Shown here: in pieces, positions 37,921 to 49,600 of the stretch
Layout of the letters: the number at the start of each line of letters is the position of its first letter
Position numbering within the stretch: position 1 is the first letter of the stretch
DNA from: Montifringilla adamsi
Lineage: Eukaryota > Chordata > Aves > Passeriformes > Passeridae
DNA length: 64,000 nt
NCBI GenBank assembly: GCA_017590115.1
Contig: JAGGNK010000002.1
Span: 16,487,264 to 16,551,263 of the forward strand
Direction of reading: 5' to 3'
The notes under the pieces: model-generated
What the model saw: the letters and a program-made list of their open reading frames with translations, nothing else
Database searches by the model: none
Told to the model about the DNA's origin: nothing
Program-made: the position numbers and the translations under genes

Positions 37921-40844
37921 ATACCAGTTCCAGCTGGATATACAACTTATACCAAGATCAAATATTAATAAAGAGTAAAACAAGCTCTTAACTTTACCCT
38001 GCACAACTCTTGGACCTTTACTCTTATTTTTTTTTTCCTTTTTCCCCTATCTTTTCTACTTTATATTAGTCAATAAAAAATGGGGGGGGTGGGAAAAAAA
38101 GTAGTTAAAAAAATACAGCTGCAAATCTTCTCATGGCCTGGCCTCCCACCCTCCCCTCAGAACAGGGTCAAGATCCAGTGGTAAAGGCACTCAACAGCCA
38201 CCTCTGGAATGTCTTCATTTGTAACTCTGGGAAATGAGGTCAAGAATAAGTTTTTCAAATTCAGAAATAATTTTTCAAATGATTGCAGTGAGGTTCAAGT
38301 GTGGCACTTGGAGGTCAGTCTACAGGCTTAATAAGCACTGATCAGACACTGGCATGCCAGACTGAAACCCACCTTTGGCTCCATGAAATTAAGAATTTAA
38401 GGATTTGGGGAAACAATGACATAATATTTTCTTTGAAAATGAGGAAAAGCACATTCAGTATTGTCAGCTGTATGTCTGTCACATAAAACAGCCACAGAAA
38501 AGTTTTATTTTTATATTTGGTGCCTTAATTTTGGCTTTTTTTAAAGTATCAAGTAATTTCATACCACCACAAGTAGGAACACTCGGAATTAAAGGTCAAG
38601 GTATTTCATTAGAGGCAACCCTTCTGAGCAGCAAGAAGGGAATATCTTTCAAACATCTCTCAAACTGTCTCTCAAGTACTCTGTATTGCAAATGCCCTCT
38701 GCTGAACTTGTTTTGGTTTTGCTGGGCTGAGAGAAGCAACAGGAAGTTTTTGGAGTTGGTCTGACATAAATGTTTGTTATTGGCATGTGGATCTACAGAA
38801 ATTTTTGCTCAGAAAAGCTGGAGCTGCATTGTTTGGTGGTTAGAGAAAAATGACACACTGATGTTATTTGTTACATCCTTGCATTTGCCTGTTAAACTTC
38901 ATTTTGGTGAATAAGCTGTCTATTATGCAAGTGAAAATAATAGAGCAAATAAATATTGAGATAGATATAGCTATAGGTATATAGATGTATAAGAGCAGAA
39001 CCAGAAAAAATGACACCACTGTAGAAGAAAACGTGTATTTTCAGCATCAGACGCATTTAAAAATGAGTTGATTTTAGTTAATGGTTAAGGAAAGAAGTGC
39101 ATAACTTAATTACTGACAAAATACTAATAAGGGCTTTAATGGTCAAAGCACCTCATAATTATTTCAGTATTAATAATTTTGATTGTATGTTGCATTTGTA
39201 ACAATTGTAACCTCATAAATATCCTGACACCAACCTTTCCTTGTAGATGATCCTAAAATTTCAGCAGCTAGGCCTGTCTTAAAAATCAGGAGCTTGACTT
39301 TCAAAGACACTGAGTACAGAAACAACTCATAGTGCAGTGAAAAATCAGTAACTTTTGTCAGGTGTGCAAACTTTAATAACTCATCCCAATCTCTGGCATA
39401 CCCTGTAAGACATCTCTCTTCCTTTGAAATTAATTTCAATTCAAGCTGCATTGGTCAAACATGACCCTCCCTGTCTAAGGCTGAGATATTTCTATATATC
39501 CATTTTAATTCCCATGCAATGAAGTATGAGTCACTACAGAGCTCAGGCAGTTCTCGAGTGTGGGCAGCTTGATTGATCCATCTTTGAGAATGGTACAACA
39601 TGCCCAGCTACTGTAAATATCCATAAATCCAAATCTGTTTCGAGGCTTTGAAACAGGTTGAGGCTGGAGCACATAATTTAGAATTGAGTGGCTGTGTGCT
39701 GTGAAGTCTGCACAGACATTCTAATAAATAACACTTTCAAAAGTCTAAAAATGTCAACAATTTAAGGAAAAAAGAAAAAGAGACAACTGTCTCTGCCAAA
39801 TATCAACTCCCTGTTGCAAAAAATTAGCAGTGCCAAGTTTTCTCAAAGAAAGAAACCCTCTGGGTCCTTTCTGTTTCAACTGCAGCAAAGAATACTTTAT
39901 TTCCTTCCCTCGTTCTGGTACATGTGCAGAGCATTTTAGATGCTTTCTGAAAACAAAACAAAGAGGAAAGATTTTCTTGACCTTGATGGCTGGTGCAGAG
40001 AATTGTATTCCAAATTGTTGGGATTTTGTCCCGTCAGGATACAGGTAGATTGACATTAATAATGAGCTGGCAATTGCTGGTTCTTGGAGTAAGACAGGAT
40101 GGTTCAGTGTAAACATCTCATACCCTGGTAAGCAAGAGCACGTTTTGATATTTAAATCCATATTCATTTTGGGTTTAAGTTCATCATTTTTAGTTTTGCA
40201 AGTGCCTGAATATAAGTGAGATCTGCAGACAAAAGCAGCTGTACATCAAGAGGGGTAGAAATACATGGGGAGTTCTGAGCCTCATCCTAAACTCCCTATT
40301 CCAGCAATATTCCAAATGCCATCTGTTGTTGCATGTGAATGTTGTTAGTCTTCTAACATTAGCTGATTAGTCTTTCCTTGTGCATCCAAAAGAATGGAAA
40401 TATCTCAAAATATATTTTTACAGGAGAGACGGCACTAAATGGAGAAAAAATGGCACAGAATCAGTTCATTCTAATGAATGGCAAAGGAGAGAAAATAGCA
40501 AATTTTGATTTCTTAATTATTAAAATGTAATTAAATATTTGAACTCAAAATATTTAATATATCATTTAAATCTTTACAGTGTAATCTTGTAGGTATACGC
40601 CCCTCATGTTTCACTGTATATGATTTATGGACGGACACTTCTGGGGACAAACCAGGTATTTCTGTGTAGAGACAAATGCAAAAGGACTCAGAATCTAGAG
40701 ATGCACCACCAAAGAGAACAGCAGTGATTTGCTTCAAGGCAGCTCCAGTTAACCTTGCCTGGCTGGGGTCCAGCCCTGGCAGGGACCCCTGGGGACACAG
40801 CTCTGTGGGGACACTCCATGGCACGAGGCTCTGGCCAACCTGGC
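37921..40844. other. Unique noncoding sequence between two CR1 copies
   Basis: No gene is recognised. Low-complexity patches are a T run at 38029-38037, a G/A patch at 38081-38101 and a GATA/TATA-like tract at 38959-38991. About 110 bases before the next CR1 (from 40735) are GC-rich and could be a further diverged piece of it. Confidence 0.5.
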
Positions 40845-41217
40845 TGGAAAGGAGCTGGGGGTGCTCACCTGGAGAAAAGGAGACTCAGGTGTGCCCTCAT
40901 CACCCTGCACAGCTCCTGAAAGGTGCCTGTGCTCAGCTGGGGCTGGGCTCTTTCTCCAGGCACTGACAGAACCAGAGCACACAGCCTCCAGCTGTGCCAA
41001 GGGAAACAGGTTGGATATCAGGAAAAAGTTTTTTACAGAAAGGGTGATAAAGTTCTGGAATGGCTGCCCCGGGAGGTGGTGCAGTCACCATCCCTGGGTG
41101 TGTTTAACAAAGCCTGGATGTGGCACTGGGTGCCCGGGTTTAGGTGAGGTTTTGGGGCTGGGTTGGACTCGATGACCTTGGAGGTCTCTTCCAACCCAGA
41201 AATTCTGTGAATTCTGT
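40845..41217 (+). mobile_element. CR1 LINE 3' end, truncated
   Basis: Plus-strand CR1 fragment. In order, it shows CACCTGGAGAAAAGGAGACTC, TTGGATATCAGGAAAAAG, TGGCTGCCCCGGGAGGTGG, TCACCATCCCTGGGTGTGTT and TTGGACTCGATGACCTTGG, all in the standard CR1 arrangement. It ends with two octamer copies based on ATTCTGTG (41202-41217). The octamer and the 3' text differ from the copy at 37317-37920, so the two come from different CR1 subfamilies. No intact protein remains. Confidence 0.94.
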
Positions 41218-41822
41218 AAAACCGCCCTCCAGAGGAACAGGATGCATTAACCTGAGAAAAGTCCAATATTAGCACTTCCACTGCACTGCCAGTGCTCTGC
41301 TTGCAGAAAGGCTGAAGGGCTCAGCAGCTGGGGTAGGGAGCTGGTGTCCCCATGGTGCTGACGGTCTGTCAGGGCACTTTGTCCCTTCCAGGCCCTGCAG
41401 CTCCACTCTGCAAGGGACACAAGTTCTGTGGAGCTGGATCTGTGCCCAGCAGCTACAAGTGAGCCTGGAAGAAAGAAAGTGTCTGTGTCTGTGTGTGTGT
41501 GTGCAGTACCCTGAGGGAAGCAGGGAAACAGATTAATGCTGGCCGAGTTTCTGTACAAAGGAGCACAGCAGAGCTTGGGAGTGGTGACCCTTGCACAGAG
41601 AGAATGGAAATAGAGATGGAAAGACCTGATTAAAACAAAACAAAAACAAATAAACAATCCCAAAAAACTGCAAATCCAAAGTCCTACATGAAAACCACAA
41701 AGGCACAGACAGAAGGATGCTGTGGATTTTTCCACCACTGGCCACCCACAACTTCCAACACTCCTGGAATTACAGTAGTCTCTGTAGATTAAAACATCAC
41801 CTCTTCCACTGGAATTCCTCAT
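41218..41822. other. Noncoding sequence with a long chance open frame
   Basis: The minus strand is open for 191 codons (41247-41822), the longest in the window. It reads through a GT microsatellite (giving THTDTDT) and an A/C-rich low-complexity patch, which produces a hydrophobic F/L/C-rich stretch. No family resemblance, plausible promoter or splice structure is visible. I regard it as chance, though this is not proven. Confidence 0.5.
41479..41503. repeat. (GT)n microsatellite
   Basis: GTGTCTGTGTCT is followed by about six perfect GT units; the first part is interrupted by CT. Confidence 0.88.
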
Positions 41823-44741
41823 TCTTGTGGCTGATTACTATAAGGAAATAGGAAGTTCAGAAAGATTTCCATTTCCTCTCAATATTTTGAACGTTGAAAT
41901 TTGCATTTAGCACCTCTCTAAACTTTTGACTACCTCTAATTATGGATGATTCATATTGTACCACTGAGTGCCTTGGTAAAAGCATCTGCCTACAGCATCA
42001 GGCATCTCCACCTGTGGATCAATGCTAATAAACATAAATATCCTTAAATAACCTTCTCACCTGAAGGTAAATGAGACAAGACGAGACAAACAATCTTATT
42101 TAACCAAACTACATCTTTGCCACCTGTGCATAACTTGCATGCAGTATATGGGAGAGGGTGAAATACATATAGGTTTCTAAAATTTATTTCCAAGATTTAC
42201 AGAACATTTAACTAAACTGTTACTAATGAAGTTGTTTTTCGTTTGTTTGGTTTTTTTTTTTAAAGAGAACATTACATTATCAGCAAGATTATCCTTATTT
42301 TCAATCAATGTAAAGTCAGACGTGAAATTCCTTGAAGCATAACAGTCCTGTATTTGTCTTCCTACTTTGAAAGAACCTAAAATGTATTCATATGGTAAAG
42401 CTTATTCAGGGATCATGCAAAATAAATGCATTTTCCTGAAAGATCCATTTCAGTCTACTGCATACAGGTGTACTGAAGTCAGGCTGTGCATATTAAACCT
42501 CCATGTAAAAAAACATCAGAGAAAAAATATTGCTCTGCCAGCACTTTGTGCTGTTTCCAGGAGTAACCGGCTGTGCAGATGCACAGGACACTTCAGCAGA
42601 AGCAGGAGAATGTTTGCATTATTCCTTTTCCTCCCTGCTTCCTCTCCTAGCTCTCAGCATACAGGTCTGATACTACACCTAAGAATGAGAGAGAAGAAAG
42701 GACTTTACAAATTGTGCCAAATAACATTAATCCATTGAAAAGGCCATAAATTAATCCTCTCTTTTTGGAGACTAAAAGCTTGATATCTGTGAGCAAGTAT
42801 TCTAGGAGCTCTTATTTCATTCCTGAATTGAGAAACCTTCATTAATTTGGGCCATTAATTGTGGAGATTCATTACTGGCATATTTTCATCATTTTAGTTT
42901 CCTTTTAATGTATTCTTAATGAAATGCTTCTATTTTCACACAGGCCTTCTATAGCAGAATTAACTCGGGCAGCTTTGCAAAAGCTGCACTATAAAAAAGG
43001 CAGATGAATGAGCCATGAGCTTATCATAAACCACTGTGATTTACTAATAATGCTGAGGCACTTTGGTATCAGGCACTGCATAATAAAGGCTCTGTGTATT
43101 AATTGTTTTCTGTAGTGTGACAATTCTGCCCTTTAAAATACACAAATCTGTGAACTCCTGGCTTAGAAGCAGCCAATTTATCTCCTGGGTGGTAAATATG
43201 AGTTTCAGGTGCTCTTCTCCAGCTCTTTTTTCCTTCCAAACCCCCACAGAACTCCCTCTGGCATTGATGGGACATGAAACATGCAATACAGAGAGGAAAA
43301 AAGGGCTCTGCAGTGGGGAGCTGGATCCAGGAATAGCTGGATGAGCAATATTTTAATTATCTGCATGTTACAGACATTCATAAAATATGAAATTCATAAT
43401 AGGAAAAAACCCAGACAAACATGCAGCCAAATACACACATGGAAACAACCACCCACACTCAGAACGTGCACAGCCTCGTCAGGATCCTGAGACAAACATC
43501 TAACGAGGTTAATTGGACTGAAAACCCAAATGATCCGCAACAACTCCTTGCCTGTTCTCTAGATCTTTCCCTGTATGCCTTTATTAGGGTGATAGCAGAA
43601 AGGAATTCAGATTTTGTTGAGGGGCCCTTCATGTACAATTGATGACTGCAGGTGTGCAGCACTGCTCGCCTGCTGTTGCAAGGTGTGTGAAATCTATCCA
43701 TTGCTTTCCCAGTCTCACTGACAAATTCAGTTTACTCTTAACAGAAAATACTTTTACAATGACCTTTGCTTCATTTCCGTAACAACCATCAATTAATTTT
43801 CAAATTTAATTGCACATTCTTAGCTTTACATTTCAGTTAGTGAGGGAAGTATAAAAATCCTCATTGAAAACACCTTTGGCACTTCACTGGGATATATTTT
43901 ACAGGGTGGTTTGTTTTTTTTTTTCCTTCCATAGGTACATTTTCAGCCATCAGGGTATTAATTGGATGGATGTTTTCAGAACTTAATTATCTATAAACTT
44001 TCTGAAATCACATTGGTGAAAGCCCAAAACCACCTGTAGCCACACAAATGCTCCAGTGGTTGATACTGGGAGTTGCATTCAGCAGCCCATTCCTGATCAG
44101 TACATTTTTAAAGCATGTAGCTTGTATCAATCACTTAATTGCAGCCCTAACATTGATGATACCTCAAACTGTTAGATGAGCAACCTGCACTTCAGCTTTG
44201 ATTAAATTTTTCCCCAGAATAGAGGAAGGACAGAAAAAAGTGGGAAACTGTGTTCACTCAACTTTTAATTTAATTTCAAAGCCAAAAATCTGCAGCTTGC
44301 TCTAACTGTAACCCAGATTTCAAAAAACAATTCGTCTTGTAACAAACAAGACTGGCAGAAACAACACAGTGTTAAAAGCAACTTTTTCATTAATTAAAAG
44401 TATTTTAAGAATATTTTTGTGTCTCACCTTTGTGCTATAACATTTCATAATGCTGTATTCCTTTTGGCACAAATGTCCTAAAATGTCACCAGCTCATTAG
44501 TATAAACATACTCACTCCTGCTTATAATTCCAGGTTACTTCTGATTAAAGTGCATTTTTCAAATGGTACCTGCTCACTGAGGATTAATTAGAAGCACCTC
44601 CTTGAGGAGTTGATTTCTAAAAGCTAACCTGCACCAGTATTTGCACACAACAATCACAGAGTTTAAATGATGAATTCCAAATTATTTGCAGTGCAACTCC
44701 ACATCAGTCTAGGTTACTAATCTTTCCTAGCACTTTATATT
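41823..44741. other. A+T-rich unique noncoding sequence
   Basis: No gene is recognised. 42840-42866 contains two CATTAAT homeodomain-type words 15 bases apart. An open frame of 123 codons at 42367-42738 (+) has no domain I can name. Confidence 0.55.
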
Positions 44742-44802
44742 AAAAAAAAAAAAAAAACCAAAAAAAAAAAAACAAAAAACCCCCCCAAAAAAAAAAAAAA
44801 AA
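44742..44802. repeat. A-tract block interrupted by C runs
   Basis: A16, CC, A13, C, A6, C7 and A16 follow one another. The design is the same as in the larger block at 13221-13400. Homopolymer lengths here should not be trusted exactly. Confidence 0.92.
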
Positions 44803-46658
44803 TCAGCTGTTTTCTGTGTCCTTACATAGAAAGTTCTGTGTACTTCCATAGAAGAGATAAAGTTACCTAGAAAAGATAACTCAGGATGGAAAGCTTGAAT
44901 TGAAGTGGAAAAGAGAAGACCACAACCTTCCCAAGGCAGAAGATGATGGGTGTGACTTTTTCTGCAAACAGTGCCACTTTTTATTGCTATCCAGAAGCTA
45001 TGGGATTTAGGAATTCTTATTTTGGAAAGGGCATTTCCAACTATTTTATCCAAAACCTCAATGAAATCCATCAAAACTGATCTGAAGTTCTTGTTTCTGA
45101 AGTTCTTACTTAACCTGGGGTTTTTTATGTGTACATCCAACCTGAACTGGCAGAATTCCGTACAGCTAATAAAACTCCTGGCTCCTTGGGCTCCACTTGT
45201 GACTTTTTAATTCTGCAAGCACAATCATCCCAGTCCCAATATGATTTCAGTGATCTGTATTTCTCCCTGTATTGACAGAGTTGTTTATGGCACTCCTCAG
45301 GTACAGGCCTTGGGTCCCGTTCTGCATTTATCTGCTCCCATTAAGTGGTGTCATTAAAGACATTTCGACAGCTCTCTTGGCACTCCACGAATGTTTGTGA
45401 CATTAAGGCTTGAATGTCTTCAAATTTCCTACAGCTAAATGTTGACAAGCTTGAATTCTTATTTATTGGTTCCCTGCAGTAACAAACTGCATGTTCCTCT
45501 TTGACAGTTGCTTTCATGATGAGCTCTGCTCACAAAAGGTTGATGTTTTGAAGCAGTGTTTGAGCAAACCCCTGCATTTTAAGGGCCAAATTTACTGCAG
45601 CAATAAAAAAAAACCTTTAAAACACATCAATATAAAAGGATGTAATCAGATGTTTAAATGGTATACTGAATCATATGGGCTTGTTTCAAGCAAACAATTC
45701 CATCAGGAAAGAAATTCTGGCTTATTTTGAATAAGAGATGAGAATAGAAGTATCTTAATTCCCAGCTGTATTGAAGAACAAGGCTCCCACAGTCATAAAC
45801 TAGCAAATGCAGATCAGGATTTTATATCACTGTCCAGCATCTACAAAAAAATCAGAACTTCCAAATTAGTTTAGTTTTTGTGTCACTTCCTTTTAAACAC
45901 ATTCCACTAACAGTCTACTAAGCAAGCTTAGCCAAGAACTTGAGCTCAGGGAATTTTTTACGTGTTTTATATTAAGTTGAATGCTTTAAACAATACAGAA
46001 GTGGAGTAGTAATTTATTGTGTTCAGCTACATAAGGAAAAAAGGTTCATTTAATGTACAACTAATAATTATAAATATGAAAAAACCCCAAAAATCCTAAA
46101 AAAACTATGGCCAAGTTATGACAAATTCAGAATCTCTGTGTTAAGCCAACATATAAAGTCAGCATATACAAAAACATAAATATTCCCTAAGCAGGTCAGA
46201 GATTTTTAATATAGACAGTGTACTGGATTATTTGTTTGCACAGAGCCCACCAATTCTGTATGTACCAGCAGATAAAAATGCAATGATGTTGTATTCACTG
46301 CTGTGCACTAGAAATGTCCAAATGTGGACTAAAAAGAACAGATAATCAAATGATAGTGCAAAAACTTTGTTCTCTATTCCTTCACCCTTTGAACATGGGT
46401 GACATGAAAATCTTCATATCCTGTGCCTGCCCATTTCCTTCAGCCTTGTGCTGCTGTACTCAATATTCAATCCTGGCTAACGTTTCGCACTGGAAACATA
46501 AATCACTAAATCTACAGATGGCAAGGGCAAGAAACAAGATACCCAGGAGGCAGAATAAGTAATTCTCAAAAGCCATAAGGCCGAGGTAGGAATGTGTTCT
46601 CCTCATTTTCTGTGCTGCAGTACTTTTCCAAAGGTTCAGAAACAGGTATTTACAAACA
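44803..46658. other. A+T-rich unique noncoding sequence
   Basis: No gene is recognised. A two-copy 15 bp tandem (CTGAAGTTCTT) lies at 45082-45111. The 79-codon open frame over it (44971-45210, +) is hydrophobic but has no recognisable match. Confidence 0.55.
45082..45111. repeat. Two-copy 15 bp tandem duplication
   Basis: CTGAAGTTCTT plus four bases is repeated at 45082-45096 and 45097-45111. Confidence 0.8.
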
Positions 46659-46679
46659 AGAGTCAAGTGACTTGACTCT
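46659..46679. repeat. Perfect 10 bp inverted repeat with 1-base centre
   Basis: The left arm AGAGTCAAGT (46659-46668) and right arm ACTTGACTCT (46670-46679) are exact reverse complements around a single G. Symmetry stops outside the arms. It could form a dimeric protein-binding site or a cruciform, but no factor can be assigned. Confidence 0.9.
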
Positions 46680-49600
46680 CATTTTTTCCTGCGGTATCAG
46701 CAGGATAACATTGATTTATTTGGGGACAAGTTCAAGCCCAGCATTTGTTCCTTGTAGACTGCCTCTCTAAAGGTGAGACTCATAGTTCAAATCTTATACA
46801 CCAAATAAATTCCGCTTAAATCTACTTTGATGGCTTAATTGGGGTGTATGACTCATGTTGGCCTCCTGCAGAGTGCTGAATTTCACTCTATGTTATTTGA
46901 CCTTATTGTGAGAGCAGTGTTGCATCTTTTACTGTTTGTTTTATTCATGATCCAGAGGTGAATACAATAAATAAAAGTTTGGAAAAGCATTCTTGAAGCA
47001 ATTCCACTGTTGGAGGAAAACACCTTTTACCTTACTCCTGGGTGAGCAACAGGACTGCCAACACCAGCAGTGCTCGGGTTAACTGCTCATTTAGAGACAT
47101 GGTTTGACTCCATTTATGATTTTACCAGCACTCCAAAATCCCAGCCTCAGCCTGCACGTGGTGTGAGGTGCATGAAATAGAGAACACACAGAATATCCAC
47201 AAAAGGAATTTCCTTCTTTAGCCAACAATTCTGCCCAAGCTATGGGAAATGGTCACATCCAGGCCAAGCACGGGGAGCAATTCCCTTGCTGGTGACTGAG
47301 CAGGACTTTCAGATGTGTACACAAAGTGCACACCACACTGCCTTTGTTCCATCAGCATATCAACCACCTTTTGCTTGCTCTGCTATGCTCCAGTAAACTG
47401 CCAAGTGAACCAATGTGCATGGAGAAGCCACCCTGTTTCATTAGAGCACCACTGTGCTCAGATTAATAAAGACCAGTATTAGCAACATATTAGCAACAGA
47501 GGCTTGTTTTCTGAAACCAAATGAACAGGTTTAATCTTTAATACATGGCTTACTCAGCTGCCTCTTGGAGGGTTTTTAACTTGCCCTTAAGATTAGGTGT
47601 GTGGCCAGCAAGGAGAGGGATCCTGGAGGAGGGTGTTTGAAACAGCATCTCCTGTTGGCACGAGCTCCACACCAGGATGGCTCCAGGCACTGAGTTCCTC
47701 TGTCTGCATTTCACCATTCCCCTGGCAGTGCAGAAATCCACACTGCAGCTCTGCAGCAAACCCGGGGCTCTGGCAGTGCCCCTGTGCAGCCAGGAGTCAG
47801 CCCTGCCACCAGGCTGGACCAGGGAGCAGAGTCAGGGTGCCCCAGCCCAGAGCAGAGAAACGCAGAGCCCAGGGATGCACACACCTGAACGTTTCCCTGC
47901 TGAAATCCACCCATGGTTTCTGCCTAGAAGGAAATAACTCAAAACCTCAGCTCAGAAAACTTGAGTAGGCTTAAATACAGCTGTGAAATCCTTGCATTTC
48001 TCTATAAAGTTCATGTTTCCAAAGGGTGTTCTGCTGTGCAGAAGGAATTGTGCTGAGCCCTTCTACAGGTGCAAAACAAATCTCTCTTCTCTCCTAACAC
48101 TGTCCTCAACGCCACTGGTCACAGATCCTTCAATATTGACCCAAAAGGAGCAAAGGAACACAAATGCTTTTGGAAAAGCAACGTGATACAATCCTGCTGA
48201 AAGCACTGCAGCAAATGGCTGTCAAAATTCAGCCTAAAACTCTTCCCTTGGTGCCACCTATCCCCTGCAGCTCCTCACACACTGCCTGTAGGGAGAGTGT
48301 AACCTTGGAGGAGCAGGAAAGGCTCCAAATTCCCTGATAAAAACCATCCCCATAAAACAAACACACTGCTGCCCTTTAAGGGAAATGACAGCCCATGACC
48401 CCCTGTTCCAGGAGATTTTTGTGTCTGTTACATTTTTTAAGATACAGATACTAAGTCTAGAGCAAAATGTCAGCCATTCATATACTTTAGCAGTTTAAGG
48501 AGGAGAATTAGTCGATGAAGAAGAAGAAAAATCCCCTAACCTTGCAGTTTTACTCTATTTCTAGATATTGATTGCACTGAAGCTCATAATATCCACTTTA
48601 CCAAGAGGAGAGGGGCAATAGCAGCAATTACCTGTTCACAAAGAGAAATATAAAAGCTCTACCAGGAACAGTGGCTGAAATTAATTTGGGAGTAGAGTTA
48701 GATTAATTTTTCAGTCTGAAATTTTTAAGGGACTTACAGGCTAAGTATCACTTTCATTAAGTATTCAATAATTTCACAATACATAACGAGCTCCATCAGA
48801 ATTGTTAAAATAAAAATATATATATTTCATATTGATGATGCTAATGAATTGTCTTTAATCTTTAATATAAGTACTCAAAACCCAGGAGTCTTCAAACAAG
48901 ATCTCAAACTTTAAGGTAAACTTCAGAGATGCCCTAAATTCCTACCTGATTTTTTGGGGCATTTTTTGGTTGGAAGGTTTTTATGGGTTTTTTTGGGGGG
49001 GGAATGAACAGAATTGGATCCAAAGAGTAATAAATATTTCTACAGTATAATACAACAGGGAAAAAAAAGAAAATACTTTCTCATCACCAGTTAGAGTACT
49101 CCATCTGAATGCATTTTATGAACCATCAGTCTGGCCTGGAAATCAACTCTTTGCAAAAACATAGAGAACACATGCAAAGCCTTGCTCCATCATGGTTATC
49201 CCAAAGGTCTAATGGAGGAGAATATCCAGGACCACTCAAATTTTCCTTTGACCACAGACACCAAACAACAAATTCCAACACGCTCTGCAGGAAAAAGGAG
49301 GGAATAAATACATTTTCGTATCGCGCATCTTGAATTCCAGTCTTAAGAGTTAATCCTGTTTGCCCTCACTCTGCAGACAGCCCCACGGAGCTCTCTCCCT
49401 TCTGGAAATCACTGACAGACTGTTCTGGTGCCACCTGATGCCCCAGCAGCCAGGGAGGAGCTCTGCCTCCTGCCAAGCCCCTGCCCACGGCCTCCAAGGT
49501 GAGGCAGCACAGGGGAGGTACCAGAGGAGCCCTGGTGCTCAGAACAGATGCAAAGATGTTCCTCAGCTGAACACTAAAGCACATTTCACTTTAGGCCCAA

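Noticed and set aside
41247..41822. 191-codon open frame on the minus strand, the longest in the window, with a hydrophobic stretch.
   Set aside because: It runs through a GT microsatellite and an A/C-rich low-complexity patch, shows no domain or splice context, and starts just beyond a CR1 end. A chance frame is the simpler explanation.
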